The notes beneath the pieces were generated by a model. The model saw only the letters and a list, made by a program, of their open reading frames with translations. It did no database searches and was not told the DNA's origin. A DNA stretch of 64,000 nucleotides, from positions 6,623,719 to 6,687,718 of the forward strand of contig CP036526.1 of the NCBI GenBank assembly GCA_007741555.1. The letters are read 5' to 3'. The position numbers were made by a program, and so were the translations under genes. Every line of letters begins with the position of its first letter. Position 1 is the stretch's first letter. Shown here piece by piece: positions 1-10,708 of this stretch. Origin of the DNA: Stieleria marina (GTDB lineage Bacteria; Planctomycetota; Planctomycetia; Pirellulales; Pirellulaceae).

Positions 1-545
1 ACGAACATCCCACGCAGGGACTGCTGGACTTGCTCACCATCCGCCAGCACCGCGGACAATTTGACGGACTGACCGTCGCCTTGGTCGGAGACATCAATCA
101 TAGTCGCACCGCCCGCAGCAATATTTGGGGGCTGAGCAAACTAGGGGCACATGTCATCGTGTGTGGCCCACCTACCTTGGTAAGTGACCGCTGGGAAGAA
201 CTAGGCTTTGAAGTAGCCCACAATTTGGACGACATCCTACCGCGTTGTGATGTGTTGAATTTGCTGCGAGTTCAGTTTGAACGCCAAAACACCCAGCCAT
301 TTCCCAGTGTCCACGAGTATGCCAACTTGTACGCGATGGATGTCGACCGCATGCGGCGCGCCAAAGACGACATTTTGATCATGGCGCCTGGACCGATCAA
401 CCGCGGCGTCGAAATCACGCCCGAAGTAGCCGACGGAAAACACTCCGTCATCTTGGAGCAGGTCAACAATGGACTCGCCGTCCGCATGGCCGCACTGTGG
501 TTGCTCGCTGGTGCCGACGAACGAGAAAGAGGAATCACATCATGA
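1..545 (+). CDS. pyrB: Aspartate carbamoyltransferase catalytic subunit, C-terminal part (5' end outside window)
   Basis: Condenses carbamoyl phosphate with aspartate in de novo pyrimidine synthesis, in the cytosol. The reading frame is already open at position 3 and starts with the conserved HPTQxLLD segment that binds carbamoyl phosphate. The aspartate-binding domain follows, with LVGD, SRTARSN (family usually H/S-R-V-x-S-N) and [10 protein letters not shown] near the end, then the typical [11 protein letters not shown] helix. About 180 residues are present of a family length near 310-330. The stop TGA (543-545) overlaps the ATG of the next gene in ATGA, so the two are translationally coupled. 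This arrangement is known for pyrB-pyrC' pairs, where the ATCase needs a catalytically dead dihydroorotase-like partner to assemble. Confidence 0.95.
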   Translation, partial: EHPTQGLLDLLTIRQHRGQFDGLTVALVGDINHSRTARSNIWGLSKLGAHVIVCGPPTLVSDRWEELGFEVAHNLDDILPRCDVLNLLRVQFERQNTQPFPSVHEYANLYAMDVDRMRRAKDDILIMAPGPINRGVEITPEVADGKHSVILEQVNNGLAVRMAALWLLAGADERERGITS

Positions 546-1849
546 ACGCCATTTTGATTCACGATGGACGCATCGTCGACCCAAACCAAAACGTTGACCG
601 GGTTGGCCGACTGCTCGTCATCGACGATCGCATTGCAGCGATCGACCCCAGCGATGGTGACATCCCCACCGACTGCCAACACATTAACGCCAGTGGCCAC
701 ATCGTCGCGCCCGGGCTGATCGATCTTGGCGCGGAACTGCGTGAACCCGGACACGAAGAAGACGAAACCATCCAATCGGGAAGCCACGCCGCCTTGGCAG
801 GAGGATTCACGTCGGTATTGTGCTGTTCAAGCACCAATCCTGTCATCGACTCACCAGGCGCAGTGGAATTTGTAAGGCAAAAAGCAGCTGTTTCGCGCGG
901 GGCACGCGTGCACGTGATCGGATGCTTAAGCAAAGGACGTCGCGGCGAACAGATGGCCGAACTGGGACTGCTGGCTCAAGCGGGTGCAGTGGCCTTCAGT
1001 GACACCCCACGCGCGCAGCGCAACGACGCGTTGATGAAACGCGCGCTAGAATACTGCCGCATGTTCGACTTGCCCGTCTTCGATCGTCCTGAGGTACCAG
1101 GATTGGCGGAAGGTGGTGTGATGCATGATGGCCAAGTTTCACTGGTATTGGGTTTGCGTGGGCTACCCACCGAATCCGAAGACCTAGCTGTCGCACGCGA
1201 TGTACGACTGGCCGAAGCGACTTCGGGGCGTCTGCATGTGGGCCCCCTTAGCACCATGGGTGCAGTCGACTTGTTACGGCGAGTCAAGAAACGCGGCGTC
1301 AAAGTCACGGCGTCTGTGTGTCCGCACAATCTGTGTTCGTCCGATGTGCAACTGCGTTCTTATCACGCCAAATATAAAGTGCGACCGCCACTAAGAAGTC
1401 CACGACACGTCGAAGTCCTTTGCCAAGCCGTCGCGGATGGCACGATCGACGCCATCCAAAGTGGGCACATGCCGCGCAGCCGCGAAAAGAAGATGAACGA
1501 TCTGGACCAGGCTCCCTTTGGTTTGTCATCGCTGGAGACCGCATTGGCCACCGTGATCACGCATTTGATCTTGCCAGGCATCATTGATTGGCCGACCGCA
1601 ATTGATCGACTTTCGGCCGCTCCGGCGCGAATCGCCGGCGTACCGGGTGGCGACTTGGCTGTCGGCAGCAAGGCGGATGTGATCGTCATCGATCCCAATC
1701 ACAACTGGGTCGTTGACCCGACGCAGTTCATTTCCAAGTGCGTCAGCAGTCCGATGGACGATCAGAAACTGACCGGTGTTGTGTCCCACGCGATGGTCAG
1801 CGGCGAAATGCGTTACCATCGCAACGCCGACGTTCAGCACCTGGCATAG
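542..1849 (+). CDS. pyrC': Dihydroorotase-like protein lacking metal ligands (PyrC', probable structural partner of ATCase)
   Basis: A 435-residue member of the dihydroorotase/amidohydrolase family. The fold is complete: an N-terminal beta-sandwich strand, APGLID at 56-61, LREPG at 66-70, an STNP segment near 97-100, [16 protein letters not shown] and the closing KADVIVID strand. The metal site is not. The H-x-H that normally precedes LREPG is G63-A-E65, the catalytic Asp of the TDHAPH motif is Gly308, and PHHL is PHNL. Dihydroorotase activity is therefore unlikely. Dead PyrC' proteins encoded directly after pyrB are known to hold ATCase in a large complex, and the 4-bp overlap with pyrB fits that role. 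A working pyrC should lie elsewhere in the genome. The start at 542 was preferred over an in-frame upstream GTG at 497 because of the overlap and the conserved N-terminus. Confidence 0.88.
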   Translation: MNAILIHDGRIVDPNQNVDRVGRLLVIDDRIAAIDPSDGDIPTDCQHINASGHIVAPGLIDLGAELREPGHEEDETIQSGSHAALAGGFTSVLCCSSTNPVIDSPGAVEFVRQKAAVSRGARVHVIGCLSKGRRGEQMAELGLLAQAGAVAFSDTPRAQRNDALMKRALEYCRMFDLPVFDRPEVPGLAEGGVMHDGQVSLVLGLRGLPTESEDLAVARDVRLAEATSGRLHVGPLSTMGAVDLLRRVKKRGVKVTASVCPHNLCSSDVQLRSYHAKYKVRPPLRSPRHVEVLCQAVADGTIDAIQSGHMPRSREKKMNDLDQAPFGLSSLETALATVITHLILPGIIDWPTAIDRLSAAPARIAGVPGGDLAVGSKADVIVIDPNHNWVVDPTQFISKCVSSPMDDQKLTGVVSHAMVSGEMRYHRNADVQHLA

Positions 1850-2115
1850 CTTTTCGCATCAAGCAGACCTCTGTCGGTCGCCAGGAATCATTCTGGCGAC
1901 ACGCAGAACGGAAAAGCGTCTAGCGTTTTTTGAGCTTTTTTGCCTAACAAAACGCGTTCTTCTGCGTCTCAATGCTGCGACCGCTTCTTCGGTCGCCCGG
2001 GATTTGCCCCCGATTGCCCAAGTCTGGGCAGATAGAATCTTGATAGGTGCTTTCGCTTGCTCGCGCATTTTCAGCGTGATGCCTTGTCCAAACGACTCGT
2101 CTTGAAGGAAGAGTT

Positions 2116-5100
2116 ATGTTGCTGCTTCGTCGATTTCTCTACGGCTGGTTGGCTCTCTCACTTGTTCTGGCGATTCACCCAGCCTCCGGTCAAGAGCCTG
2201 GTGAAGATAACCCGGTGCCAGAGAAACGATCCGGCAAGTCGATCACATCGCTGCCAAGCATCACGCCTGCCATTCACAATGCGATGCAATCGCGGGCATA
2301 CGACGACGCGATCAAACTGATTCAAAAAGAGTTGGCCGATGACGCCGTTCAGGCTCCTGACTACCTGCGGTATCTACAAGGCATCGCCCAAACGGAAGCC
2401 AAAAAGTACGACGCTGCACTGGCAACGCTCGAAAAGCTAGAACTGGATTTCCCCCAAAGTGAATGGATCAGCCGCGCTCGGTTTGGGCGTGCCCACGTCT
2501 TTGTCATGCAGCGGCAGTACATCGACGCGGGAGCAATCTATCAGCAAGAGGCGGAACGATTGTTGTCGCGCGGGCGCAAAGACGATCTAGCAAAGATCTA
2601 CCTGGAATTTGCAGATCGGTATTTCCAAGGTATCCCCGCTGCCGACGCATCACAGAAAAAGGAACCCGACTACCAGCAAGCACTCACTTACTACGCGGAA
2701 GCGATCAAGCTTGGACCGACGATCAAGTTGCAACAGCAGGTCGATTTTCGGATTGCTCGCTGCCAAGAGGAGCTTAAGAACCACGATGACGCAATCAAAT
2801 CGTACGCGACGTTCATTGAGCAACACTGCGGCACGAATCCTTTGTCAAGAACTGCCGCGCCCCATTCGCTGCAAGTCGAAGCAGCATTTCGACTCGGCAG
2901 TGTTCAGCTAGCCGCGGGCAAGAACACACAAGCTCGCAAAACTCTCCAGGACTTAATTTCCAACTGGTCTGATACGGATGATGACGTCGTTGATGATGCC
3001 GATCGTGAAGTAATCAGTTCGCATGTCGCCCACGCCGAATACCTTCTTTCGCATTCCTATGGTTTGCCACGCCCCAGTTCGATTGGCAATTTGGAACTTG
3101 GGGTCGCGATTGCAGAAAAGTTTCTAACGAACTACCCCGATCACGAATTGGCACCGAAGGCGGAGCTGGAAATTGCTGAAGCGTACTGGCGGCACAACCG
3201 GCATCAACAGGCCGTGGCACGCCTGCAGTCTCTGATTGATAGCCCCCGCTACCAAGATTCTCAGCACATCCCCGAAGCCCGGCAAGCACTCGGCAAAGAG
3301 TTGCTTGCGCAAGGTCTCTACGACGAAGCGATCGCGGCTTGGAAATCGTTCTTAGAAAAGCATCCGACTGATCCGCGTTGGCCAAAGGTGCAGAAGAGCA
3401 TTGTCGATGCTGAGTACGCCAAAGCCGCGACGTATCGCTCCAAGAAAGAATACGCGAGTGCTCGCAAGACATGGCAAACGTTTCTGAACAAGTACCCCCT
3501 CGATCCGCGAGCCCCCAACATCCTGCTTCAATTTGGACAGATGAAGTTTGCCGAGGCGGCTGAAATCCAAGCCCAACGCATCACCGAATCACTGGAAAAA
3601 GGCGAATCAGCGCAGAGCGTGGTAATCAATGACGAATGCCGCACGCTGTTTGAAGCAGCGATCACGGATTGGCGACGCGTTGTGACGAAGTACCCGGGCA
3701 ACGCCGCCGCATCGCACGCATCGTTGCTGATTGGAATCACGCTAGAAGACCGCCTGCAAAAACTGAAGGAAGCACTCGCGTCCTACAAGAACGTCACGGG
3801 CCCCTTTGAAGAGCGTGCCAGACAACGCACCAAGCGGCTGACCACACCTCAACTGACGCTGGCCACGGAACGCAAATTTCGCAGCAATGAAAAACCGCGA
3901 ATCAAGATTACAACGCGGAATTTGAAGGAAGTCACGGTAAGAGTCTATCACGTCGACATGACGGACTACTTTCGCAAAATGCACTTGGCTAGCGGGCTAG
4001 AAACGCTTGACATTGCCTTGATAGATCCCGACGAACAGTTCACGCATGCCGTCGATTCTTACAAAGACTACCAAAGCGTCGACGGCGACATCCAGCTGCC
4101 CATTGAAGGCGTCGGTGTTACTGCAGTCACTGTTTCGAGCGAAAAACTAGAAGCAACCACGATGGTCGTCGTCAGCGACTTGGACATGGTGGTCAAATCA
4201 TCTCGCAATGAACTGTTCGTGTTCGCGGAAAACATGCTCACCAAAAAACCGGCCGATGGCGTCAGCATATTGGTAAGCGACGGGGCGACTGTCTTTGCCG
4301 AGCAACTGACCGGCAAGGACGGAATTCTGCAAAAGACATTCGATGAACTGAAATCCGTCACCGACTTGCGTGTGTTTGCTGTCCAGGAAGGGCACATGGC
4401 TTCGACGGTCAACAATTTGAACGGGCTGGATTTCGCCGTCGTCCTTGCTCCTCGTGGCTACCTCTACACCGACCGACCGGCTTATCGCAGCGGCCAGCTG
4501 GTCAACATCAAAGGCATCCTGCGCTGGGTCGACGAAGATCGCTTTACCTATACCCCCGGCGAAAAGATGAAACTGGTTATCTACGACCCCGCCGGTCGGC
4601 GACTGCACAGCACCGACGTCGCTTTGAACCACTACGGGACGATCAACAGCAACTTCATCTTGCCTCAATCCGCGCCGCTGGGAAACTACCGCGTTGTCAT
4701 CCATCGCAAGTCGCTGGGAGACGACGACACGGCAGGTTCTCTGTCAATTGATACACAATTCAAAGTCGCGCAGTACCAACTGGAACCGGTGCAGATCGAC
4801 GCGAGTTTTGACAAGTCCGTCTACTACCGCGGCGAAACCGTCAAAGCGACTCTTTCGTTGAAATACTACTACGGCACTCCGCTGCGTGGCGAGACGCTCA
4901 CATACCAGTTCGGCGACAACGACCAAATCCGGACGGCAAAGACCGACGATGACGGCAACATCGAAGTCGAATTTGAAACACAGCAACTGAGCGAATCCCA
5001 GCCGATCAAGCTGAACGTAAAGTACCCTGAGCGAGGAATCAGCAGTCAAAAAGTTGCGTATTTGGCAACGCGAGGTTTTGACGTTACGGCATCAACCTTG

Positions 5101-8100
5101 CGAGATGTCTTTGTTACTGGCGAGTCGTTTGATGCAATTTTCAAAGCGGGCGATCCCGCCGGCAATCCCGTCGAAACCGCACTCGAAGTCCAGGTGTTTC
5201 ACCAGACGGTCACTCAGGGATCGTCGGTCGAACGATTGATCCAAACTCATAAACTGAACACCGACAAGCAATCCGGTGAAGCGAGCCAGACCCTTTCCCT
5301 CAGCGAGGGAGGCATCTACGTGATTCGTGCCACCGGAACGGATCAGTTTGGCAATCGCGTCAGTGGTCAGAACAGAGTATTCGTTTCGGGCAACAAAGAT
5401 TCGCAGCGACTGCACATCCTGGCGGATCGTTTGCAATTCAATGTCGGCGACAATGCGAACGTCAATCTGCACTGGCGCGAAAAACCGGCCCTAGCTTTGG
5501 TCACGTTCGAGGGCGCGTCAGTTCTGGACTATCGATTGGTTCAGCTGAAAGAGGGCGACAATCCGCTGACGCTACCAATGGCTTCGGAATACGCCCCGAA
5601 CTTTGTGCTGTCGGTTGCAGTGATGCAACAAAACCGTTTTCACCACGCAAAAAGTGAGTTCCGCGTCGCACAGGAACTTCGAATCACTCTAAAACCGAGC
5701 GATAAGGAACTGCAGCCCGGCGACGACCTCAATGTCCAAATCGAAGTCACTGACCCGCAGGGCAAACCGGTCAAAGCAGAGTTGTCGCTCGCTCTGGTGC
5801 AGTCCAACATGCTCAATTCTTACGGCGATGTTCAACAAGCAATCAACGCTTTCTTTGGGCAGGGATCTCGAAAGTCGTCGGTTCGCCAGTCGACCAGTTG
5901 CACCTTTGCCTATCAACCCAAGACGCGAGGAGTGAGCGAGTTTCTGTTGGCCGAAGCTGATCGCCGATCGACTTTGGAACGAGAGGTTCGGGCGTTAGCT
6001 GAACTGAACCAGCGAAACAGCGTCAACCTTCAGGCGAACATCAACGCGGGAGCGTCCGTGGTGCTAGGGGACGAAGATGGTGACAGTCCGATGGGCTGGG
6101 GATTGGAGGCTGATTTTCATGCACCCTCAGTTGCTGGCCAACCAATCGTCGGTGACTTTGCCGTGGCAGGTGAACTGCGACGGCAGCGTGGCGCAACGCA
6201 GACTCGCCAAGAACTTCGCACACGGAGCGTTCCCATAACAAGGTATCGGACGGAAATCCGTGAAGGGCGACAGGTCCGAATCCCCTACACCGAACAGGTA
6301 ACGCAAAACTATTCCATTGCCGTTCCCTACACCGAACAGGTGGAGCAATCCAGCAACGCGCAAGTCCCGCAAGGTTGGGAGCAAATAGGCCGGTCAAGTC
6401 AAATGCAGTCCTACCCGACCAACTTGTCACTGGTTGTTAGTTCCGGGGCAGAAATCGTCGATCATACGATGCCACAATCTTTGTCGAACCAAACGCAAGG
6501 CCAATCGCCAGACCGCCAGCAAAATGGAACCGTTCGCTTCGACGAACAGTTTCAGTACCGATGGTTTGATTCGCGTGAAACGACCATGAATGCCATCACT
6601 GGAAATGGAAAGTTCTTGGCCGTCAACGGACGTGGTCAATTGGCAGTCCAGGAACTCGCCAGAGCCGAAGGCTTGGAATTGTTGCCTGCAATGGCCGATG
6701 CGGAGACAGCGTTTTGGGATCCAACGATCGTGACGGACGATGCGGGCCAAGCGACGATTACGATTACAATGCCCGCGCGGTCGACCGCATGGCGTCTTCA
6801 AGCCAAAGGAATCAATGGCAAAACCCTGGCCGGCGAAGCGACCGTTGATCTGATTACCAAGAAAGAACTGTTCGGCGAAATGAAATTGCCGCTCGCTTTT
6901 ACGGTCGGTGACAAAGCAAGCGTCCCTGTCGAAATCCACAACTCCCTGCCCGGAGCGAGAAGCATCAAGGTCGTTTTCAAGGCTGCGTTGGGCGATAAAT
7001 CGACCGAGCAATCCAAGACGATCGAGGTGCCAGGACCGGGGATTTATGCTCTGTCATTCGACATTGCGATCGACGAAGCGGCCGAAGCAGTGTTCACGTT
7101 GAACATCTCGGGCAGTGACGAAAGCAATGACAATTCATCGCGGACCGTCGCCGTGGTGCCGTATGGATTTCCGGTTTACGAAACGGTCAGCGGCACGGCA
7201 TCGCAAGGCACCGTGGCTCTCGTCGATTTTGATCCTCAGCTGGATGTCGATGGAGCGGCGCTCGATATTTTGATCGGCGCGTCAGTTAACCGGTCCCTAC
7301 TGAATAGCGTGATTGGCAGCGAACCGATTCCGTTTTTCAACTGCGGGTTGACCGTCCCCAGCGCGACCGAACGCAGCATCTCCGATCTGCTTGGCGGTCT
7401 TGAACTGTTGCAAATGATCGGTGACGCACGTGACGCCAATACCCCGGAAGCCCAGGCTGTGGCTGGAAAAATCACAGCGGGCGTGACGCAATTGATCGCT
7501 TCGCAAAACGACAAAGGCGGTTGGTCATGGAATGGCTTCAGCGAGGCAAGCGATCCCAATCCTTACCTTTCGTCGCGAGCGATGTGGGCCATTGCCGCCG
7601 CACGTCAGGGTGGTTTTACCGTGCCTGCGGAGTCATGGGAGAAAGGCAAAGCGTACTTAAAGTCGGCCTTTGCATCTGCCGGTCAGAGCGATCTAGAATG
7701 CCAAACGGTACTGCTGCATGCGATGGCAGAGTGCGACTGTGGCGATTTCGCCTACGCCAATCGCCTCTACCGCGAACGAAATCGTCTCAGCCCCTCGGGA
7801 CTGACGCACCTCGTGCTCACGCTGGCCGCGATGAAGCACAAAGCGATGGCAGTGGAATTGATCGATCTGATCAAGATTCCCGTCGGAAGTGAAACCATGA
7901 CCGCTGAAGCACGCCAGTTAACGCCACCCTGGTTGCGAAACCGCGTCGAATTACAGGCGCTATATTTCTTGGCGCTACAGGAGATTGCTCCGTCACATCC
8001 CAATAATTCGCAACTCGCAAAGACTCTTTTAGGATCGCGAATCGGTTCCCGCTGGCCGATCGAAAAAACAAATGGCCCCGCCATTGCCGCGCTCGCTCGT

Positions 8101-10650
8101 TGGCACTCGCATACGAGGCACGTTGAGGAAAAGTTCACGCTGACGGTTTCGGTTAATGATCACGACATCGAAACGTTCACAGTCGATCCATCAAAGGAAG
8201 GCCAGCGACGCATCGCGATCTCCGCGGATCTCTTGAACACCGACAAACCGCAACGTATCGAATTTGATTTGCAAGGACGCACCACCTTTAGCTATTCGGC
8301 CGTCCTGACTGGATTTGTCGCTGCAAGCAAGATCAAAGCCACGACCAAGCAGTGGACGGTCAGTCGCCGCTACGAACCCGCCCAGCGACTGTCTGATGGT
8401 CGCACGGTGCCTCGTGGTTTCGATGTTGTCGATGGGAGTTATCGAACCTACACGAACCCGTTGACTCAGCTACCTGTCGGCGATCGAGGCGAAGTAACAC
8501 TTTCGCCACGCCGACACCAAACCACCGGTCGCGTGGGTGAACAATATGACTATCTGGTTCTGACAGAATCGATCCCGGCGGGCTGCACGATACTAGAAAG
8601 CAGCATCACAGGGGCATTCGAGCGGTATGCGATCGAGCCGGGCGAGATTGTTTTTCACATCGGCGACCGCCGTCACCCTGGCGACATTCGATACACGCTG
8701 CTGGGATATGTTCCTGGCGAATATCGGACGGGCCAATCCATTCTCCGAAGTTTTTACGAACCGTCGCAATTCGCGATCGCGACGACTAAAAACCTGCAGG
8801 TCTTGAAGTCCACCGAGAAAACCAGCGACCAGTACCGACTGACACCCGACGAACTGTATTACCTAGGGCAAAGGGAGTTCGAGAAGAGCAACTTTACTGC
8901 TGCCCACGCTCATCTAACCAATCTGTACGACTGCTGGCGATTAGATTCGGACAAACACCGAAACGCGGTTCGCTGGCTGTTTCTGTCGTCGCTATCGGAA
9001 AATGATCACGCTGACACGGTGAAGTACTTTGAGGTTTTGAAAGAAAAATTCCCCGATGTCGAAATCAGTTTCGAGGATATCCTGACGGTTGCAAAATCGT
9101 ACCGCGAACTAGGCGAATACGAACGAAGCTACTTGGTGTATCGCGCCACCGTTCAAGGCAGCTTCGAACGCGAATCCCAAGTAGCCGGATTCCTGAATGC
9201 TCGTGGCGAGTTCGCGCGGAGCGTCGAGGCCATGGAACGAGTCTTACGCGACTATCCAGCCGAGTCTTATGTGGCGACCGCCACCTATGCACTGGCCCAA
9301 GAAACTTATCGCCGAGCCCCCAGCGCGGCTGACGATGTCAAGTTAAAAGAAGCCGAACTCACACGCGTGCATCTGATCCAGGGTGCAATCGAAATGCTCG
9401 ACCACTTCGTCACCAACTGGCCAGAGGATCCATCAAACGATCAAGCCAGTTTTGCTTTGGCAACCGCCTTGATCGATCTGGAAACGTTTGATGCCGCGAT
9501 CAGCCGATGCGAAAAATATGCCAAGCGATATCCCGACAGTCGGCTGCTGGATTCGTTCTGGTACATGATTGGCTACAGTCATTTTGAACTGGAACAACCA
9601 CAAGACGCGTTGAAAATGTGTCGCAAAGTCGCTGATGCAACATTCCCGGCAAGCGAAGGCAGGGGAATCCGTCGAGCGGAAAATCGCTGGGAAGCGACCT
9701 ACATCATGGGGCAGATTTACCACAGTTTGGGTGATGCGGCCAATGCGATCACGGAATACGCCAAAGTCAAACAGCGATTTGCCGATGCTGCAGAAGCGAT
9801 TAGTTTTTTCAGTCGCAAAGAAATTTCGCTCGATGAGATCACAACGATCAAACCAAGCGACCCGAAAAAGGTTCAGCTAAGTTTTCGCAATCTGAGTGAA
9901 GCCGCCATCAAGGTCTATCGAATTGACTTGATGAAATTTGGATTGATGCAACGGAACTTGGATCGAATCACAGCGATCAACTTGGCAGGCATCAGGCCGT
10001 ATCACGAAGAAACGGTGCCCCTGGGGGACGGCAAAGATTTTCGCGACCGAACAATCGACTTGACCATGCCGCTGACTGAGGAAGGGGCCTACTTGATCGT
10101 CTGTCGCAGCGAGAATCTATATGCATCGGGACTGGCTCTGGTTAGCCCGCTGAAACTGATGGTGCAAGAGGAGAAGGTTTCGGGCCGAGTTCGTGTGAGC
10201 GTGAAAGAGACGGCCAACGATCAGTTCGTCAGTGATGTTCATGTCAAAGTCATCGGTTCGGCAAACGACGATTTCAATTCGGGTGACACCGATTTGCGAG
10301 GCCTGTTTATCGCTGACGACGTCAAAGGCACCAGCACTGTGATCGCCGTCAGCAACAAAAACCGTTACGCGTTTTACCGCGGCACGGTGCCGCTGCAAAA
10401 TGTCACCCCGGCTACCAAGGTCCGACCATCAGCCAATTCAAATGATCCCTTCGGTGGTCCGGACAACCCCTTCGGCGAAGACGAGGAAGCTTCGGCACCA
10501 TCAAAGGGCGTCTCCAAACCGGGTAGCAAGGGTGGGCTTCGTGACAATCTTTTTCGCCAGAACGGCATCTTCCAAATGGAGCAAAAAGGAAACTACGACA
10601 ATTTATTGAACAATGATCGACGAGGAATTAAATCCAAAGAGGCGTATTGA
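2116..10650 (+). CDS. Giant secreted TPR/alpha-2-macroglobulin-like protein, thioester motif absent
   Basis: A 2844-residue protein with an N-terminal signal peptide (MLLLRRFLYGWLALSLVLA, likely cut near SG/Q) and no lipobox. Residues about 50-580 are TPR-like repeats. Near 595-770 lies a first macroglobulin-type module (RNLKEVTVRVYHVDM). Residues about 775-1250 are MG domains (PRGYLYTDRPAYRSGQ, SFDKSVYYRGETV). About 1280-1470 is an irregular bait-like region with two PYTEQV copies at about 1390 and 1404. An A2M domain (LAFTVGDKASVPVEI) and an alpha/alpha-toroid follow. At the start of the toroid, where family members carry GCxEQ, the sequence is FFNCGLTVPSATER, so the thioester Gln is missing. 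Residues about 2240-2560 are a second TPR block, then a second MG-like module near 2590 and a low-complexity tail. Bacterial A2Ms act in envelope defence or stress. The role here is unknown. The TTATG at 2114-2118 is preceded by GAAGGAAGAG. Confidence 0.85.
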   Translation: MLLLRRFLYGWLALSLVLAIHPASGQEPGEDNPVPEKRSGKSITSLPSITPAIHNAMQSRAYDDAIKLIQKELADDAVQAPDYLRYLQGIAQTEAKKYDAALATLEKLELDFPQSEWISRARFGRAHVFVMQRQYIDAGAIYQQEAERLLSRGRKDDLAKIYLEFADRYFQGIPAADASQKKEPDYQQALTYYAEAIKLGPTIKLQQQVDFRIARCQEELKNHDDAIKSYATFIEQHCGTNPLSRTAAPHSLQVEAAFRLGSVQLAAGKNTQARKTLQDLISNWSDTDDDVVDDADREVISSHVAHAEYLLSHSYGLPRPSSIGNLELGVAIAEKFLTNYPDHELAPKAELEIAEAYWRHNRHQQAVARLQSLIDSPRYQDSQHIPEARQALGKELLAQGLYDEAIAAWKSFLEKHPTDPRWPKVQKSIVDAEYAKAATYRSKKEYASARKTWQTFLNKYPLDPRAPNILLQFGQMKFAEAAEIQAQRITESLEKGESAQSVVINDECRTLFEAAITDWRRVVTKYPGNAAASHASLLIGITLEDRLQKLKEALASYKNVTGPFEERARQRTKRLTTPQLTLATERKFRSNEKPRIKITTRNLKEVTVRVYHVDMTDYFRKMHLASGLETLDIALIDPDEQFTHAVDSYKDYQSVDGDIQLPIEGVGVTAVTVSSEKLEATTMVVVSDLDMVVKSSRNELFVFAENMLTKKPADGVSILVSDGATVFAEQLTGKDGILQKTFDELKSVTDLRVFAVQEGHMASTVNNLNGLDFAVVLAPRGYLYTDRPAYRSGQLVNIKGILRWVDEDRFTYTPGEKMKLVIYDPAGRRLHSTDVALNHYGTINSNFILPQSAPLGNYRVVIHRKSLGDDDTAGSLSIDTQFKVAQYQLEPVQIDASFDKSVYYRGETVKATLSLKYYYGTPLRGETLTYQFGDNDQIRTAKTDDDGNIEVEFETQQLSESQPIKLNVKYPERGISSQKVAYLATRGFDVTASTLRDVFVTGESFDAIFKAGDPAGNPVETALEVQVFHQTVTQGSSVERLIQTHKLNTDKQSGEASQTLSLSEGGIYVIRATGTDQFGNRVSGQNRVFVSGNKDSQRLHILADRLQFNVGDNANVNLHWREKPALALVTFEGASVLDYRLVQLKEGDNPLTLPMASEYAPNFVLSVAVMQQNRFHHAKSEFRVAQELRITLKPSDKELQPGDDLNVQIEVTDPQGKPVKAELSLALVQSNMLNSYGDVQQAINAFFGQGSRKSSVRQSTSCTFAYQPKTRGVSEFLLAEADRRSTLEREVRALAELNQRNSVNLQANINAGASVVLGDEDGDSPMGWGLEADFHAPSVAGQPIVGDFAVAGELRRQRGATQTRQELRTRSVPITRYRTEIREGRQVRIPYTEQVTQNYSIAVPYTEQVEQSSNAQVPQGWEQIGRSSQMQSYPTNLSLVVSSGAEIVDHTMPQSLSNQTQGQSPDRQQNGTVRFDEQFQYRWFDSRETTMNAITGNGKFLAVNGRGQLAVQELARAEGLELLPAMADAETAFWDPTIVTDDAGQATITITMPARSTAWRLQAKGINGKTLAGEATVDLITKKELFGEMKLPLAFTVGDKASVPVEIHNSLPGARSIKVVFKAALGDKSTEQSKTIEVPGPGIYALSFDIAIDEAAEAVFTLNISGSDESNDNSSRTVAVVPYGFPVYETVSGTASQGTVALVDFDPQLDVDGAALDILIGASVNRSLLNSVIGSEPIPFFNCGLTVPSATERSISDLLGGLELLQMIGDARDANTPEAQAVAGKITAGVTQLIASQNDKGGWSWNGFSEASDPNPYLSSRAMWAIAAARQGGFTVPAESWEKGKAYLKSAFASAGQSDLECQTVLLHAMAECDCGDFAYANRLYRERNRLSPSGLTHLVLTLAAMKHKAMAVELIDLIKIPVGSETMTAEARQLTPPWLRNRVELQALYFLALQEIAPSHPNNSQLAKTLLGSRIGSRWPIEKTNGPAIAALARWHSHTRHVEEKFTLTVSVNDHDIETFTVDPSKEGQRRIAISADLLNTDKPQRIEFDLQGRTTFSYSAVLTGFVAASKIKATTKQWTVSRRYEPAQRLSDGRTVPRGFDVVDGSYRTYTNPLTQLPVGDRGEVTLSPRRHQTTGRVGEQYDYLVLTESIPAGCTILESSITGAFERYAIEPGEIVFHIGDRRHPGDIRYTLLGYVPGEYRTGQSILRSFYEPSQFAIATTKNLQVLKSTEKTSDQYRLTPDELYYLGQREFEKSNFTAAHAHLTNLYDCWRLDSDKHRNAVRWLFLSSLSENDHADTVKYFEVLKEKFPDVEISFEDILTVAKSYRELGEYERSYLVYRATVQGSFERESQVAGFLNARGEFARSVEAMERVLRDYPAESYVATATYALAQETYRRAPSAADDVKLKEAELTRVHLIQGAIEMLDHFVTNWPEDPSNDQASFALATALIDLETFDAAISRCEKYAKRYPDSRLLDSFWYMIGYSHFELEQPQDALKMCRKVADATFPASEGRGIRRAENRWEATYIMGQIYHSLGDAANAITEYAKVKQRFADAAEAISFFSRKEISLDEITTIKPSDPKKVQLSFRNLSEAAIKVYRIDLMKFGLMQRNLDRITAINLAGIRPYHEETVPLGDGKDFRDRTIDLTMPLTEEGAYLIVCRSENLYASGLALVSPLKLMVQEEKVSGRVRVSVKETANDQFVSDVHVKVIGSANDDFNSGDTDLRGLFIADDVKGTSTVIAVSNKNRYAFYRGTVPLQNVTPATKVRPSANSNDPFGGPDNPFGEDEEASAPSKGVSKPGSKGGLRDNLFRQNGIFQMEQKGNYDNLLNNDRRGIKSKEAY

Positions 10651-10708
10651 TCGTCTTAGGTGTATAGGCCGACTTTGGCACTGCACTCATTCAGGATAAA
10701 AGCACGAA

